A DNA stretch of 64,000 nucleotides, from contig LGRD01000035.1 in NCBI GenBank assembly GCA_001263235.1, positions 1 to 64,000 on the forward strand, read 5' to 3'. The notes beneath the pieces were generated by a model, which was not told the DNA's origin, did not search any database, and was given only the letters and a program-made list of their open reading frames with translations. Both the position numbers and the translations under genes were made by a program. The stretch comes from Methylibium sp. NZG (lineage in GTDB: Bacteria > Pseudomonadota > Gammaproteobacteria > Burkholderiales > Burkholderiaceae_C). Positions 30,761-39,611 of the stretch are shown piece after piece; within the stretch, counting starts at the first letter, position 1, and each line of letters opens with the position of its first letter.

Positions 30761-30867
30761 CGTGTTACTCCTTGCATGAACACCGCCATTTTGATCCCGT
30801 GACTTTTTCACATGGATACGGCCATTACCCAGACCCACCCCGCGTTTGAGGGATGGGCCGCTCATTT

Positions 30868-30888
30868 GCGTCACCCGACGATTGACGC
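30868..30888. promoter_or_regulatory. Dyad symmetry in the mvaB/hypothetical divergent promoter region
   Basis: GCGTCA at 30868-30873 and TGACGC at 30883-30888 form an inverted repeat separated by nine bases, flanked by T-rich and A-rich ends. It lies 25 bp before the plus-strand ATG at 30913 and about 110 bp from the mvaB start. It could be an operator for either gene. The protein is unknown. Confidence 0.35.
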
Positions 30889-30912
30889 ACCAAAAAGAGA
30901 CGAAGGACAAGC

Positions 30913-31335
30913 ATGGACCCGACCTACCGGCTGCGCATCGCCACCCGACTGCACTTCCTGCTGTTGCGCCGGTATGGACAGGACATCGAGGTGAGCCACC
31001 TGCTCAAGTGCGGCGGTCGCAACCATGACGGGTTGTGGCTTTGCAAGGCGACCGGCGACGACGAGCTGATTGCGCTGGCGCGGCTGCTGGCCCATGCGAA
31101 CCAACTGCACGCCAAGGATGAGGCTCGCCTGCGCGAGCACGCGCTGATGAGCGCCGCCGTTTCTGCCAGCAATGCACCGCCGGCCGAGATGCCGTGGAGC
31201 TTCGACACCTCGGGCTTCGGCTTGACGCACCCGCTGCATCTGAACGATGAGTCGCGCCCCGCCGCGCCGCGCGGCGGCCGCCGCTTCAACCCGCTGCGCT
31301 GGCTCAAGCGCCGGGAGCAGCGAGAAACCGCCTGA
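30913..31335 (+). CDS. Conserved hypothetical protein
   Basis: A 140-residue protein with no signal peptide or membrane segment. The N terminus (TYRLRIATRLHFLLLRRYGQDIEV) is helical and basic, followed by a Trp/Cys segment (LLKCGGRNHDGLWLCKATGDDEL) and a Pro/Arg-rich tail. GAAGGACAAGC precedes the ATG. It lies between mccA and mvaB on the opposite strand. I do not recognise the family. Codon usage agrees with its neighbours. Confidence 0.75.
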   Translation: MDPTYRLRIATRLHFLLLRRYGQDIEVSHLLKCGGRNHDGLWLCKATGDDELIALARLLAHANQLHAKDEARLREHALMSAAVSASNAPPAEMPWSFDTSGFGLTHPLHLNDESRPAAPRGGRRFNPLRWLKRREQRETA

Positions 31336-31358
31336 GGCGTTTCGCGCAGCGAGCGCGA

Positions 31359-33431
31359 TCACACCGCCGCCAGGCGCAGCAACTCGCCGCCTTCGGCGAC
31401 CTGATCGCCCACGGCGTAGAGCAGTTCTTCCACCGTGCCGTCGCGCGGTGCGGCGATGGTGTGCTCCATCTTCATCGCCTCCATCACCGCCAGCGGCTGT
31501 CCGAGCTTGACCACCTGGCCGACGTGCGCCAGCAAGGCCACCACCTTGCCGGGCATCGGCGCCGTCAGCCGGCCGCCCTCGGCAGCGCCTTCGCCGGCAT
31601 GGGCGATCGGGTCGATCTCGTCCACCACCGCCGAGCCTTCGGGCGCAAAGATGCTGATGCGCTCGCCGGTGGCGTAGACGGTGAGCGACCAGCGGCGCTC
31701 GCCGAGCGTCACGTCGTGAAGCGCGCCATCGGCTGAATCGCCGCGCAAGCCCGCCTGGAAGGGCCAGCGCTGCGAGCCCAGCACCAGTTGCTGCGCGCCA
31801 TCGTGCGTGCGCACCAGCGTCACCACGTGGTGCGCGCCTTGTGTGGAGAGGTCGAATCGCCGCGTTGCCGCACCGTGCAGCCGCCAGCCATCGCGGCGTG
31901 ACCACGGGTCGGCGCCCTCGAGCGCGCGCTCGGCAGCGAGTGCGTGCGCCACCACGCCAGCGGCCGCCACTTCGAGCGGCAGCGGTGCGGCGTTGAAGAC
32001 CAGCACACGTTCGCGTTCGATCAGCGCGGTGTCGAGATCGGCGGTGGCGAACGATGGGCTGGCCACCACCCGGCGCAAAAAGGCCACGTTGGTGTGCAGC
32101 CCGACGATGTGCGTCTGCGCGAGCGCGGCGTCCATGCGTGCGAGCGCTTGCGCGCGGTCCTGGCCCCAGACAATCAGCTTGGCGAGCATCGAGTCGTAGT
32201 ACGGCGACACGGTGTCGCCCTCGCGCACCCCGGCGTCAAAGCGCACGGCAGCGCTCGGCCCGCTTGCCGCACTGGCCGACCGCGCGCGCTCGAAACTCAC
32301 CGCCGTCGGCGTTCGGTAGACATCGAGCCTGCCGGTGGCGGGCAGGAAGTTGGCGTCGGGATTCTCGGCGCAGATGCGCGCCTCGATCGCGTGGCCGTGG
32401 ATTCGCAGTTCATCTTGCTTCAGCGGCAGCGGCTCGCCAGCGGCCACACGCAGTTGCCACTCCACCAGGTCCAGGCCGGTGATCGCCTCGGTGACAGGGT
32501 GCTCGACCTGCAGCCGCGTGTTCATCTCCATGAAGTAGAAGCGCAGGTCGCCCCCCGGGCCTGTTCCATCGGGGCCGCTTCCTGTGCCGGTCGGCTCGGC
32601 AATGAACTCCACCGTGCCCGCACCGACATAACCCACCGCCTTGGCCGCCGCCACCGCCGCCGCGCCCATCTCGCGCCGGCGCGCCTCGCTCATGCCCGGT
32701 GCGGGCGCTTCTTCGAGCACTTTCTGGTGGCGCCGTTGCACCGAACAGTCGCGCTCGAACAAATAGACGCAGTTGCCGAACGTGTCGCCGAACACCTGGA
32801 TCTCGATGTGCCGCGGCCGCGTGACGTAGCGCTCGATCAGCACCGCGTCGTCGCCGAAGCTGTTGATCGCCTCGCGCTGGCACGAGGCAAGCGCAGCGGC
32901 GAAGTCTTCGGACTTGGCGACCGCGCGCATGCCCTTGCCGCCGCCGCCGGCACTGGCCTTGATGAGCACCGGGTAGCCGATCGCGTCGGCCTCGCGCTGC
33001 AGCAGAGTCGGGTCCTGGTCGGCGCCGTGGTAACCGGGCACCAGCGGCACGCCGGCCCGGCCCATCAACTGCTTCGACTCGGCCTTCAGCCCCATCGCCT
33101 TGATGGCCGACGGCGGCGGGCCGATGAACACCAGGCCAGCGTCAGCACAGGCCTGCGCGAAGTCTTCGTTCTCGCTCAGGAAGCCGTAGCCCGGGTGCAC
33201 CGCCTGCGCGCCAGTGGCGAGCGCCGCTTGGATGATGCGGTCGCCGCGCAAGTAGCTTTCTTTCGGCGCCGACGGGCCGATGTGCACCGCCTCGTCGCAG
33301 GCCAGCACGTGCTTGGCGTGGGCATCGGCGTCGGAGTAGGCAGCGACGGTGCGCACGCCGAGCTTGCGCGCGGTGGCGGCCACGCGGCAGGCGATTTCGC
33401 CGCGGTTGGCAATCAGGATCTTCTTGAACAT
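31359..33431 (-). CDS. mccA: Methylcrotonyl-CoA carboxylase biotin-containing subunit
   Basis: A 690-residue biotin-dependent carboxylase alpha subunit. The biotin carboxylase domain is at about 1-450 (ILIANRGEIACRV, HPGYGFLSEN, ATP-grasp loop KASAGGGGKGM, ERDCSVQRRHQKVLEEAP, FMEMNTRLQVEHPVTE). A middle BT-type domain follows, then the biotinyl domain with VMEAMKMEH near the end. A Gly/Pro/Thr-rich insert (TGTGSGPDGTGPGGD) breaks the carboxylase fold just before the MEMNTR motif. With the beta subunit at 37-39 kb it should convert 3-methylcrotonyl-CoA to 3-methylglutaconyl-CoA. Only the gene context separates it from other acyl-CoA carboxylases. Confidence 0.92.
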   Translation of the reverse strand: MFKKILIANRGEIACRVAATARKLGVRTVAAYSDADAHAKHVLACDEAVHIGPSAPKESYLRGDRIIQAALATGAQAVHPGYGFLSENEDFAQACADAGLVFIGPPPSAIKAMGLKAESKQLMGRAGVPLVPGYHGADQDPTLLQREADAIGYPVLIKASAGGGGKGMRAVAKSEDFAAALASCQREAINSFGDDAVLIERYVTRPRHIEIQVFGDTFGNCVYLFERDCSVQRRHQKVLEEAPAPGMSEARRREMGAAAVAAAKAVGYVGAGTVEFIAEPTGTGSGPDGTGPGGDLRFYFMEMNTRLQVEHPVTEAITGLDLVEWQLRVAAGEPLPLKQDELRIHGHAIEARICAENPDANFLPATGRLDVYRTPTAVSFERARSASAASGPSAAVRFDAGVREGDTVSPYYDSMLAKLIVWGQDRAQALARMDAALAQTHIVGLHTNVAFLRRVVASPSFATADLDTALIERERVLVFNAAPLPLEVAAAGVVAHALAAERALEGADPWSRRDGWRLHGAATRRFDLSTQGAHHVVTLVRTHDGAQQLVLGSQRWPFQAGLRGDSADGALHDVTLGERRWSLTVYATGERISIFAPEGSAVVDEIDPIAHAGEGAAEGGRLTAPMPGKVVALLAHVGQVVKLGQPLAVMEAMKMEHTIAAPRDGTVEELLYAVGDQVAEGGELLRLAAV

Positions 33432-33438
33432 GGTGTGC

Positions 33439-34062
33439 TCAGGTGGAGGGTTGACCGGCGGCGAACCAGCTCGAAAAGCGACGCGCCAGCTGCCGCAGGA
33501 AGCGCCCGAACACCCAGATCAGCGCGATCATCACGATCACCGCCACGCCGAGCGCCGCGAAGAAGATGGAGGGGTGCTCCCACGAAAGCCACAGGCTGGC
33601 CGGCACGACGGTGTCGCCCAACAAGGACAGGCCGATGTTGGAGAACGGCTCGGGCGAGGTGTTGGCCGCCGCACGCGTCGTGGCCTTGGCGACATGGCTG
33701 GTAGCAGCCAGCGAGCCGCCGATGAGCGCTGCCGCCATCGCCCACGACGACTGATCGGCCCCGAACACGCTCGCCGCCAGCGCCGCGCCGGCGGGGATGC
33801 GCACCAGCGTGTGCACCATGTCCCAGAGCGAATCGAGGCCCGGAATCTTGTCGGCGAAGAACTCGACGAACAGCATGAAGCCGCTGGCGCCGAGCATCAC
33901 AGGCGACTGCAGCAATTGCAGCCCGCTGGGCAATGGAACCCAGCCGAGGTAGCCCGCGATGCCGGTGCAAAACAGCACCGCATACAGCCGCAGGCCGCTG
34001 GCCCAGCCAAGAGCAGCGGCCACCGCCAGCAGTTGCGGGGTGTCCAGGGTCAGGTCTGTCAT
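33439..34062 (-). CDS. DUF4126 membrane protein
   Basis: A 207-residue protein with about five hydrophobic segments, starting with LLAVAAALGWASGLRLYAVLF and including DLSLWDMVHTLVRIPAGAALAAS-like and FFAALGVAVIVMIALIWVF stretches. It matches the DUF4126 family by its GxASGLRLY and GADQSSWAMAAALIGGSLAA landmarks. The role is unknown. It sits seven bases before mccA, so it is probably co-transcribed with the liu genes, although no metabolic link is known. Confidence 0.85.
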   Translation of the reverse strand: MTDLTLDTPQLLAVAAALGWASGLRLYAVLFCTGIAGYLGWVPLPSGLQLLQSPVMLGASGFMLFVEFFADKIPGLDSLWDMVHTLVRIPAGAALAASVFGADQSSWAMAAALIGGSLAATSHVAKATTRAAANTSPEPFSNIGLSLLGDTVVPASLWLSWEHPSIFFAALGVAVIVMIALIWVFGRFLRQLARRFSSWFAAGQPST

Positions 34063-34144
34063 GTCTGCCTCCGCATGTCGTTAGCAGGCGCCGCCTCGAT
34101 TGAGCCGTTCACCCTGAGCCTGCCGAAGAGCCCCATCGTGTCCA

Positions 34145-34957
34145 TCATCCCGTCGGCGAGGCGGGCAGCCACGCCGGGCTGCGCTTGTTCAGGAAGCTCT
34201 GCACGCCTTCCTTGCCTTCGGCGCTGGCGCGGATGTCGGCGATGCGCCGCGCGGTCTCTTCACGCAGCGCGGGCGTGAGCGGTTGACCGGCCACGTCCTG
34301 CACCAGCGCCTTGCAGGCCCGTGTGGCCATCGGGCCGTTGGCAACGAGTGCGGCGACGACTTCATCGACCTTCGCGTCGATTGCATCCACGGCGCAGATT
34401 TCGTGCACGAAGCCCAGCGCATGCGCCCGCGCGGCGCTGAAGCGTTCAGCGGTGGTGAAGTAGCGTCGCGAGGCCTGCTCGCCCAAGGCGCGGATCACGT
34501 ACGGGCTGATCGTGGCAGGCAGCAAACCGAGGCGCGCTTCGCTGAGGCAGAACTGCACGCCGTCGGCCGCCACCAGCACGTCGCACACCGCCGCCAGCCC
34601 CACGCCGCCGGCATAACAGTCGCCGTGCACGCGGCCGACCACCGGCACGGGGCAGCGATAGATCGTCCACAGCATGTCGGCCAGCGCCTGCGCGTCGGCG
34701 CGGTTCTGGTCCCAGGTGTAGTCGGCCATGGCACGCATCCAGCCCAGGTCGGCACCGGCGCAGAAGGCTTTGCCGTGGCCGCCGAGCACGATGGCGCGCA
34801 GGCCAACGTCTTGCGACAACTCGGCGAAGACGCGGGTCAGTTCGGCGATGGAGCACTCGTTGAATGCATTGCGCACGTCGGGGCGGTTCAAGAACACGCG
34901 CGCGACGTGGGCTGAAGGCCGGCTCAGCTCGATCAAGTTCGCGGCGGCGGTGGTCAT
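34145..34957 (-). CDS. liuC: Methylglutaconyl-CoA hydratase-like crotonase
   Basis: A 270-residue crotonase-fold protein. The oxyanion-hole motifs FCAGADLGWM and GDCYAGGVGLAAVCDVLVAA and the E-containing FCLSEARLGLLPATISPYV are present. Position between carboxylase subunits suggests it hydrates 3-methylglutaconyl-CoA to HMG-CoA, the step before mvaB. The ATG at 34957 overlaps the stop of the DinB gene by ATGA. Sequence alone would only say enoyl-CoA hydratase family. Confidence 0.86.
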   Translation of the reverse strand: MTTAAANLIELSRPSAHVARVFLNRPDVRNAFNECSIAELTRVFAELSQDVGLRAIVLGGHGKAFCAGADLGWMRAMADYTWDQNRADAQALADMLWTIYRCPVPVVGRVHGDCYAGGVGLAAVCDVLVAADGVQFCLSEARLGLLPATISPYVIRALGEQASRRYFTTAERFSAARAHALGFVHEICAVDAIDAKVDEVVAALVANGPMATRACKALVQDVAGQPLTPALREETARRIADIRASAEGKEGVQSFLNKRSPAWLPASPTG

Positions 34958-35493
34958 GACGAGCGCCTCTCAGCTTGCAGCATCCACACCAGGTCGATCT
35001 CGGGGCAGGGGTGACCCATCATCGTGATCGCCGCGGTGATCTGGCCTCGGTGGTGGGTGGCGTGGTTGAACACATGCGCCAGTGTCGCAGCGAACGGCAG
35101 CGACATCGCAACGCCCTTGGTGGTGGTGTAGTCCATCATGGAACCAAACCGCGCGGGGTCGCAAGTGTCGATGAACGGTTGCCAGGCGTGCGCGCTCTCG
35201 GTCAAGCGCTCGCGCAGGCGAACCCGATCGGTCTCGACTTCGTCGTTCAGCGCGACCCGCGGCGACTCGCCGCCCGAGAAGCGCCGCAACCACAGCAGGT
35301 GTTCGGCAACGAGCAGGTGGTTCAGGGTGCCATGCACACTCTTGAAGAACAAGCCCGCATCGCGCCGATAGTCGGCGTCGGACAAGCCATCGACCTGTTC
35401 GAACAACCGGCGTGTGGCCCACAGGTTGTAGCGGGCCAGCGTGGCCAGGTGCTGCCGCAATGGCAGGGTGTCAGTACCGCTTGGCAACTTCAT
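34954..35493 (-). CDS. DinB-family putative metalloprotein
   Basis: A 179-residue four-helix-bundle protein. The three His ligand positions of the DinB/YfiT fold are visible: HGTLNHLLVAEHL near the middle and HVFNHATHHRGQITAAI near the end. The family includes thiol-dependent transferases and isomerases, and the specific role is unknown. ATG 35493 overlaps the acyl-CoA dehydrogenase by 23 bp, and the stop overlaps liuC (ATGA). This tight packing puts it firmly in the leucine operon. A second DinB protein lies beyond mccB. Confidence 0.86.
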   Translation of the reverse strand: MKLPSGTDTLPLRQHLATLARYNLWATRRLFEQVDGLSDADYRRDAGLFFKSVHGTLNHLLVAEHLLWLRRFSGGESPRVALNDEVETDRVRLRERLTESAHAWQPFIDTCDPARFGSMMDYTTTKGVAMSLPFAATLAHVFNHATHHRGQITAAITMMGHPCPEIDLVWMLQAERRSS

Positions 35494-36604
35494 CAAGCAT
35501 CACCTCGGTGGCGCCACCGCCGATGGCGAGCACACGCGCGTCGCGCCACAGGCGCTCGATCGGCATGCCACGCATGTAGCCCATGCCGCCGTGGAACTGC
35601 TGGCAGCCTTGCACGACCTCGTTGACCAATTCGCCGGTCAACGCCTTCAGCATCGACACCTCCTGCACCACGTCGTGCCCCTGCGTGACGCGCCAGGCGC
35701 AGTGGTACGTGAATTGGCGCGCTGCGCGGGTCTTGGCGTCGAGCATCGCGATGCGCTGGCGCACGGCCTGCTTGTCGAACAGGCTGGAGCCGAAGGCCTG
35801 GCGGTCGCGCACGTGATCGAGCGTGAGCCGCAAAGCCTGCGTGGCGTGGCCGACCGCCATCGCCGCCAATGCGATTCGCTCGGTCTGAAAGTTCTTCATC
35901 ACCGAGTAGAAGCCGCGGTTCTCTTCCCCGAGCAGGTGGTCGGCGGGGATGCGGCAGTCGTCGAACACCAGCTCGGCGGTGTCGGACGACGACCACCCGC
36001 CCTTGTGCAACGAGCGCCCGACCGTGAAGCCCGGTGTGCCCTTCTCGACGATGAACATCGACATCGCGTGGCGCGCCGAGCCTGTCTTGGCGGCGATGAA
36101 ATACAGGTCGCCGCGCACACCGTTGGTGATGAACAGCTTGGTGCCATTGAGCACCCAGTGGTCACCCTCGCGACGTGCCGTGGTGCGCATGCCCGCCACG
36201 TCCGACCCTGCGCCGGGTTCGGTGATGCCCACTGCCGTGATCGTGCGGCCCGAAGTCACGCCCGGCATGTACTTCGCCTTCTGAGCCGCGCTGCCGGCGT
36301 GGTGCAGGTGCGGGCTGGCCATGTCGGTGTGAACCAGCACGGTGATGATGAAGCCGCCGAAGGTCGATTGCGACAGCGCTTCGGCGAACACCAGGTTGGT
36401 CAGCGCGTCGGCCTCGGCGCCGCCGTGCGCGCTCTCGTACATCAAGCCGAGCAGGCCGGCGTCGCCCATCTTTCGCAGTACCTCGCGCGGCGTGAAGCCG
36501 GCCTCCTCCCACGCAAGCGCGTGCGGCTCGACCTCGCGCGCGATGAAGCGCGCGACCTGCTCGCGCAGCAGTTCGTGTTCGGGGGTGAGGTAGATGCTGT
36601 CCAT
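35471..36604 (-). CDS. Acyl-CoA dehydrogenase (isovaleryl-CoA dehydrogenase candidate)
   Basis: A 377-residue FAD-dependent acyl-CoA dehydrogenase. FAD/substrate motifs TAVGITEPGAGSDVAGM and FITNGVRGDLYFIAAKT are present. The Glu of the common YEGT motif is absent (IGGGATEVM near the C terminus). Instead, Glu 242 in NFQTERIALA sits where isovaleryl- and long-chain enzymes carry their base. With the surrounding mcc and hydratase genes this makes it a candidate isovaleryl-CoA dehydrogenase for the first oxidative step of leucine breakdown. It is also somewhat like long-chain enzymes, so liuA is not asserted. No other acyl-CoA dehydrogenase is in the cluster. Confidence 0.88.
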   Translation of the reverse strand: MDSIYLTPEHELLREQVARFIAREVEPHALAWEEAGFTPREVLRKMGDAGLLGLMYESAHGGAEADALTNLVFAEALSQSTFGGFIITVLVHTDMASPHLHHAGSAAQKAKYMPGVTSGRTITAVGITEPGAGSDVAGMRTTARREGDHWVLNGTKLFITNGVRGDLYFIAAKTGSARHAMSMFIVEKGTPGFTVGRSLHKGGWSSSDTAELVFDDCRIPADHLLGEENRGFYSVMKNFQTERIALAAMAVGHATQALRLTLDHVRDRQAFGSSLFDKQAVRQRIAMLDAKTRAARQFTYHCAWRVTQGHDVVQEVSMLKALTGELVNEVVQGCQQFHGGMGYMRGMPIERLWRDARVLAIGGGATEVMLDEVAKRY

Positions 36605-36613
36605 GACCGCTCG

Positions 36614-37015
36614 TCAATGTTTCCAGCTGCGCAGACCGCGTCGCTCTTCGAACGCGTCGAAATCGCGATCGCGGTGCAAGAGGGCGTAGTCGTTTTCGAT
36701 GCAGAAGGTTGCCACCAGAACGTCGATGCCGTTGCGCACGGTCACGCCCTGGGCTCGAAGGCTGCGGTAGTGCTGGGCCGCGGTCAGCGCGAGGGCCGCA
36801 CCGCCCGTGCTTTCGATCTGCAGGCTTTCCATCAAGCGGCGCGCATTGCGGTGTTCGTGCTCATGCCGAAAGCCGCGCAGCACTTCGAACAGCACGAGGT
36901 CGGGCACGACGATTCGGACCTCGCCATGATCGAGCATCTGGTCGAGCAGTTCAACGGCCAGGTGTGAGGCGTCGTTGAAGAAGTCGATCCAGACACTTGA
37001 GTCAACGACCAGCAC
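36614..37015 (-). CDS. vapC: VapC-family PIN-domain toxin (RNase)
   Basis: A 133-residue PIN-domain nuclease that would cut RNA when released from its antitoxin. Acidic residues expected in the active site are visible: VVDSSVWIDFF near the start, an Glu in LFEVLRGF, then GIDVLVATFC and LLHRDRDFDAF. GTG at 37015 gives the standard start and overlaps vapB by 14 bp. A longer frame to 37060 would overlap vapB further and adds no domain. The pair sits between mccB and the acyl-CoA dehydrogenase. Confidence 0.88.
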   Translation of the reverse strand: MLVVDSSVWIDFFNDASHLAVELLDQMLDHGEVRIVVPDLVLFEVLRGFRHEHEHRNARRLMESLQIESTGGAALALTAAQHYRSLRAQGVTVRNGIDVLVATFCIENDYALLHRDRDFDAFEERRGLRSWKH

Positions 37016-37265
37016 GGCGCTTGCTCTTGTAAGGCCTGGGCTCCGGTTCGTGCACCTCAAGCGTGGGCTGGGCCGGCTGGGTCCAGTCGATGCTTTCGTC
37101 GCCCTCCCACTTGAGCTTGCCCCGCCATTTGAGGATCTCGCGGTACGCGGCCTGTCGGGCGAGAAGCTTCAACCCGGCCTCGACGGCGTCCTTCTTGGTC
37201 TTGTACGGGCCGGCCTTCATGGCCTGGGCCATCAAGTCTTCATCGATGACGATGTTGGTGCGCAT
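37002..37265 (-). CDS. vapB: VapB-family antitoxin
   Basis: An 87-residue antitoxin. The N terminus MRTNIVIDEDLMAQAMKAG and KTKKDAVEAGLKLLAR match the VapB type II (ribbon-helix-helix) DNA-binding group, and the C-terminal tail, rich in acidic and basic residues, would wrap VapC. It is the first gene of the pair and probably represses its own promoter. Confidence 0.88.
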   Translation of the reverse strand: MRTNIVIDEDLMAQAMKAGPYKTKKDAVEAGLKLLARQAAYREILKWRGKLKWEGDESIDWTQPAQPTLEVHEPEPRPYKSKRRAGR

Positions 37266-37302
37266 GATGTGTATCCTTTGACAACTTCAAACACATCGTA
37301 CA

Positions 37303-38925
37303 TCACATCCGGAAGACCCCGAACTTCGCCTCCGGGATCGGCGCGTTCAGGCTGGCAGATATTGCCAAGGCCAGCACGCGCCGCGTGTCGGCCGGGGCAA
37401 TCACGCCGTCATCCCACAGCCGGGCGCTGGCGTAGTACGGGTGGGCTTGGGTGGAGAACTGATCGAGGATCGGTTGCTTGAAGGCCGCCTCTTCATTGCT
37501 GCTCCATGCGCCGCCCTTGGCCTCGATGCCATCGCGCTTGACGGTGGCCAGCACGCTGGCGGCCTGCTCGCCACCCATCACGCTGATGCGTGCGTTCGGC
37601 CACATCCACAAGAAGCGCGGCGAGTACGCGCGCCCGCACATGCCGTAGTTGCCGGCGCCGAAACTGCCGCCGATGATCACGGTGAACTTGGGCACCTGCG
37701 CGGTAGAGACCGCCGTGACCATCTTCGCGCCGTGCTTGGCAATGCCCTCGGCCTCGTACTTCTTGCCGACCATGAAGCCGGTGATGTTCTGCAAAAACAC
37801 CAGCGGAATCTTGCGCTGGCAGCACAGCTCGATGAAGTGCGCGCCCTTCATGGCGCTCTCGGAAAACAGAACGCCGTTGTTCGCGATGATGCCCACCGGC
37901 ATGCCTTCGATGTGCGCAAAACCGGTGACCAGCGTGGCGCCGTAGCGCGCCTTGAACTCGTCGAACTCGCTGCCATCGACGATGCGGGCGATGATCTCGT
38001 GCACGTCGTACGGCTTGCGGGTGTCGGCCGGGATCACGCCGTCGAGCTCGGCCGTGTCGAACAGCGGCGCACGCGGTTCGACGCAGCGCATGGCCGGCTC
38101 TTTGCGCCAATTCAAGTTCGCAACCGACGCTCGCGCGATCGCCAGCGCATGCGTGTCGTTCTGCGCCAGGTGGTCGGCCACGCCACTCAGGCGCGTGTGC
38201 ACGTCGCCGCCGCCCAGCTCTTCGGCGCTGACGATCTCGCCGATCGCAGCCTTCACCAGCGGCGGGCCGGCCAGGAAGATCGTTCCCTGGTTCTTGACGA
38301 TGATCGACTCGTCGCTCATCGCCGGCATGTAGGCGCCGCCTGCGGTGCACGAGCCCATCACCACCGCGATCTGCGGTATGCCCAACGCGCTCATGTTGGC
38401 CTGGTTGAAGAAGATGCGGCCGAAGTGGTCGCGGTCGGGGAACACCTCGTCCTGGTTGGGCAAATTGGCGCCGCCGCTGTCCACCAGGTAAATGCATGGC
38501 AGGCGGTTTTGCTGCGCGATCTCTTGCGCGCGCAGGTGCTTCTTCACCGTCATCGGGAAATAGGTGCCGCCCTTCACGGTGGCGTCGTTGCAGACGATCA
38601 TGCAGTCCACGCCGCTCACGCGACCGATGCCGGCGATCAGGCCTGCGCCCGGCGCAGCGTCTTGGCCACCGCGCTCCTTGTACATGTCGAGCGCGGCCAG
38701 CGGCGCGATCTCCAGGAAGGGCGTGTCGGGGTCGAGCAGCATTTCCACGCGGTCGCGCGGCAGCAGCTTGCCGCGGGCCAGATGCTTGGCACGCGCCGCG
38801 TCGCCGCCGCCCTGCGCGATGTGCGCCAGCCGCAGGTTCAGGTCGGCAACCAGTGCGCGCATCGCCGCAGCGTTGGCCTTGAAGTCCTCGGATCGCGGGC
38901 TGAGCTTGGAGGCAAGAGAGGGCAT
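37303..38925 (-). CDS. mccB: Methylcrotonyl-CoA carboxylase carboxyltransferase (beta) subunit
   Basis: A 540-residue carboxyltransferase of the acyl-CoA carboxylase family. Landmarks are [40 protein letters not shown], the [16 protein letters not shown] loop, [18 protein letters not shown] and [16 protein letters not shown]. These patterns match the MccB type more than PccB. It transfers carboxyl from biotin to 3-methylcrotonyl-CoA. ATG 38925 follows CGGAGTCCCC; an upstream extension is not needed. It is the likely first gene of the liu operon and has an 18-bp palindrome 70 bp upstream. Confidence 0.93.
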   Translation of the reverse strand: MPSLASKLSPRSEDFKANAAAMRALVADLNLRLAHIAQGGGDAARAKHLARGKLLPRDRVEMLLDPDTPFLEIAPLAALDMYKERGGQDAAPGAGLIAGIGRVSGVDCMIVCNDATVKGGTYFPMTVKKHLRAQEIAQQNRLPCIYLVDSGGANLPNQDEVFPDRDHFGRIFFNQANMSALGIPQIAVVMGSCTAGGAYMPAMSDESIIVKNQGTIFLAGPPLVKAAIGEIVSAEELGGGDVHTRLSGVADHLAQNDTHALAIARASVANLNWRKEPAMRCVEPRAPLFDTAELDGVIPADTRKPYDVHEIIARIVDGSEFDEFKARYGATLVTGFAHIEGMPVGIIANNGVLFSESAMKGAHFIELCCQRKIPLVFLQNITGFMVGKKYEAEGIAKHGAKMVTAVSTAQVPKFTVIIGGSFGAGNYGMCGRAYSPRFLWMWPNARISVMGGEQAASVLATVKRDGIEAKGGAWSSNEEAAFKQPILDQFSTQAHPYYASARLWDDGVIAPADTRRVLALAISASLNAPIPEAKFGVFRM

Positions 38926-38996
38926 GGGGACTCCGAGGGGCGGGCGAGGGGCGGGCCTGCGCGGCGGCAGAACCGCCACCGGCACCTGGCGCTGAC

Positions 38997-39014
38997 ATTG
39001 ACGTATACGTCAAT
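38997..39014. promoter_or_regulatory. Perfect 18-bp palindrome upstream of mccB (possible LiuR-type operator)
   Basis: ATTGACGTATACGTCAAT reads identically on both strands. It lies 72 bp before the mccB ATG, in the gap to the DinB gene. MerR-family LiuR regulators control liu operons in many proteobacteria through palindromes of this kind; no liuR gene is in the window. The site assignment is by position and symmetry, not by a matched consensus. Confidence 0.5.
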
Positions 39015-39023
39015 CAGCCGATT

Positions 39024-39602
39024 CTAGCCACCGTCGTGCTGCTGCGGCCCGTAGACGCGAGCCTCGTCCCAACCCAACGCGGCCATGTCGGCGACTCGAA
39101 AGTGGGCCTCGCTGGGCATCAGGAATTCGTCCAGCTGCGGCGGCGGCACGGCGGTGCCGGACAACATGGCGTGCACCTGCCCGCGGTGGTGCGTCTGGTG
39201 CATGAACAGGTGGGCCAGCACATGGGCGGCGCAGTCGTGCTGCACGCGGCCAGCGTCGCGCGGCATGTCCACCATTCGCTCGCAGCCCGTGTCGTCGAGC
39301 CCGGCGCAAAAGGCGATCAGGCGTTCGTCGCTGGCCTTCTGCCGCGCGGCCAGTTCGTGCAGCGCGGCATCGGGGACGAAGCGGCGCCAGTGGTCGGCCA
39401 AGCCGGCATCGCCGCACAAGGCACCGACGTAGTACTGGTCAACCTCGAGAACATGGTTCAACGTGGCCGCCAGGCTGGGGAAGAAGCCCGTGCGCCGCGC
39501 GTGCAGGGCCGCTGCGTCGAGTGCCGCCATCGCCGCGTGAAGCCGATGGTTGGCGAGGCGATTGGCGTGTGCCTGGATGCACAGTTGCCCGGCCAGCGTC
39601 AT
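39024..39602 (-). CDS. DinB-family protein
   Basis: A 192-residue DinB/YfiT-like four-helix-bundle protein. His-rich ligand stretches LNHVLEVDQYY and HLFMHQTHHRGQVHAML are visible. ATG 39602 is preceded by GAGG at correct spacing, and a GTG two codons earlier is a weaker option. It ends just short of the mccB upstream region and starts after the rhodanese gene (9 bp), so it is probably co-transcribed with that gene. Function unknown. Confidence 0.86.
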   Translation of the reverse strand: MTLAGQLCIQAHANRLANHRLHAAMAALDAAALHARRTGFFPSLAATLNHVLEVDQYYVGALCGDAGLADHWRRFVPDAALHELAARQKASDERLIAFCAGLDDTGCERMVDMPRDAGRVQHDCAAHVLAHLFMHQTHHRGQVHAMLSGTAVPPPQLDEFLMPSEAHFRVADMAALGWDEARVYGPQQHDGG

Positions 39603-39611
39603 CGGCACGCC

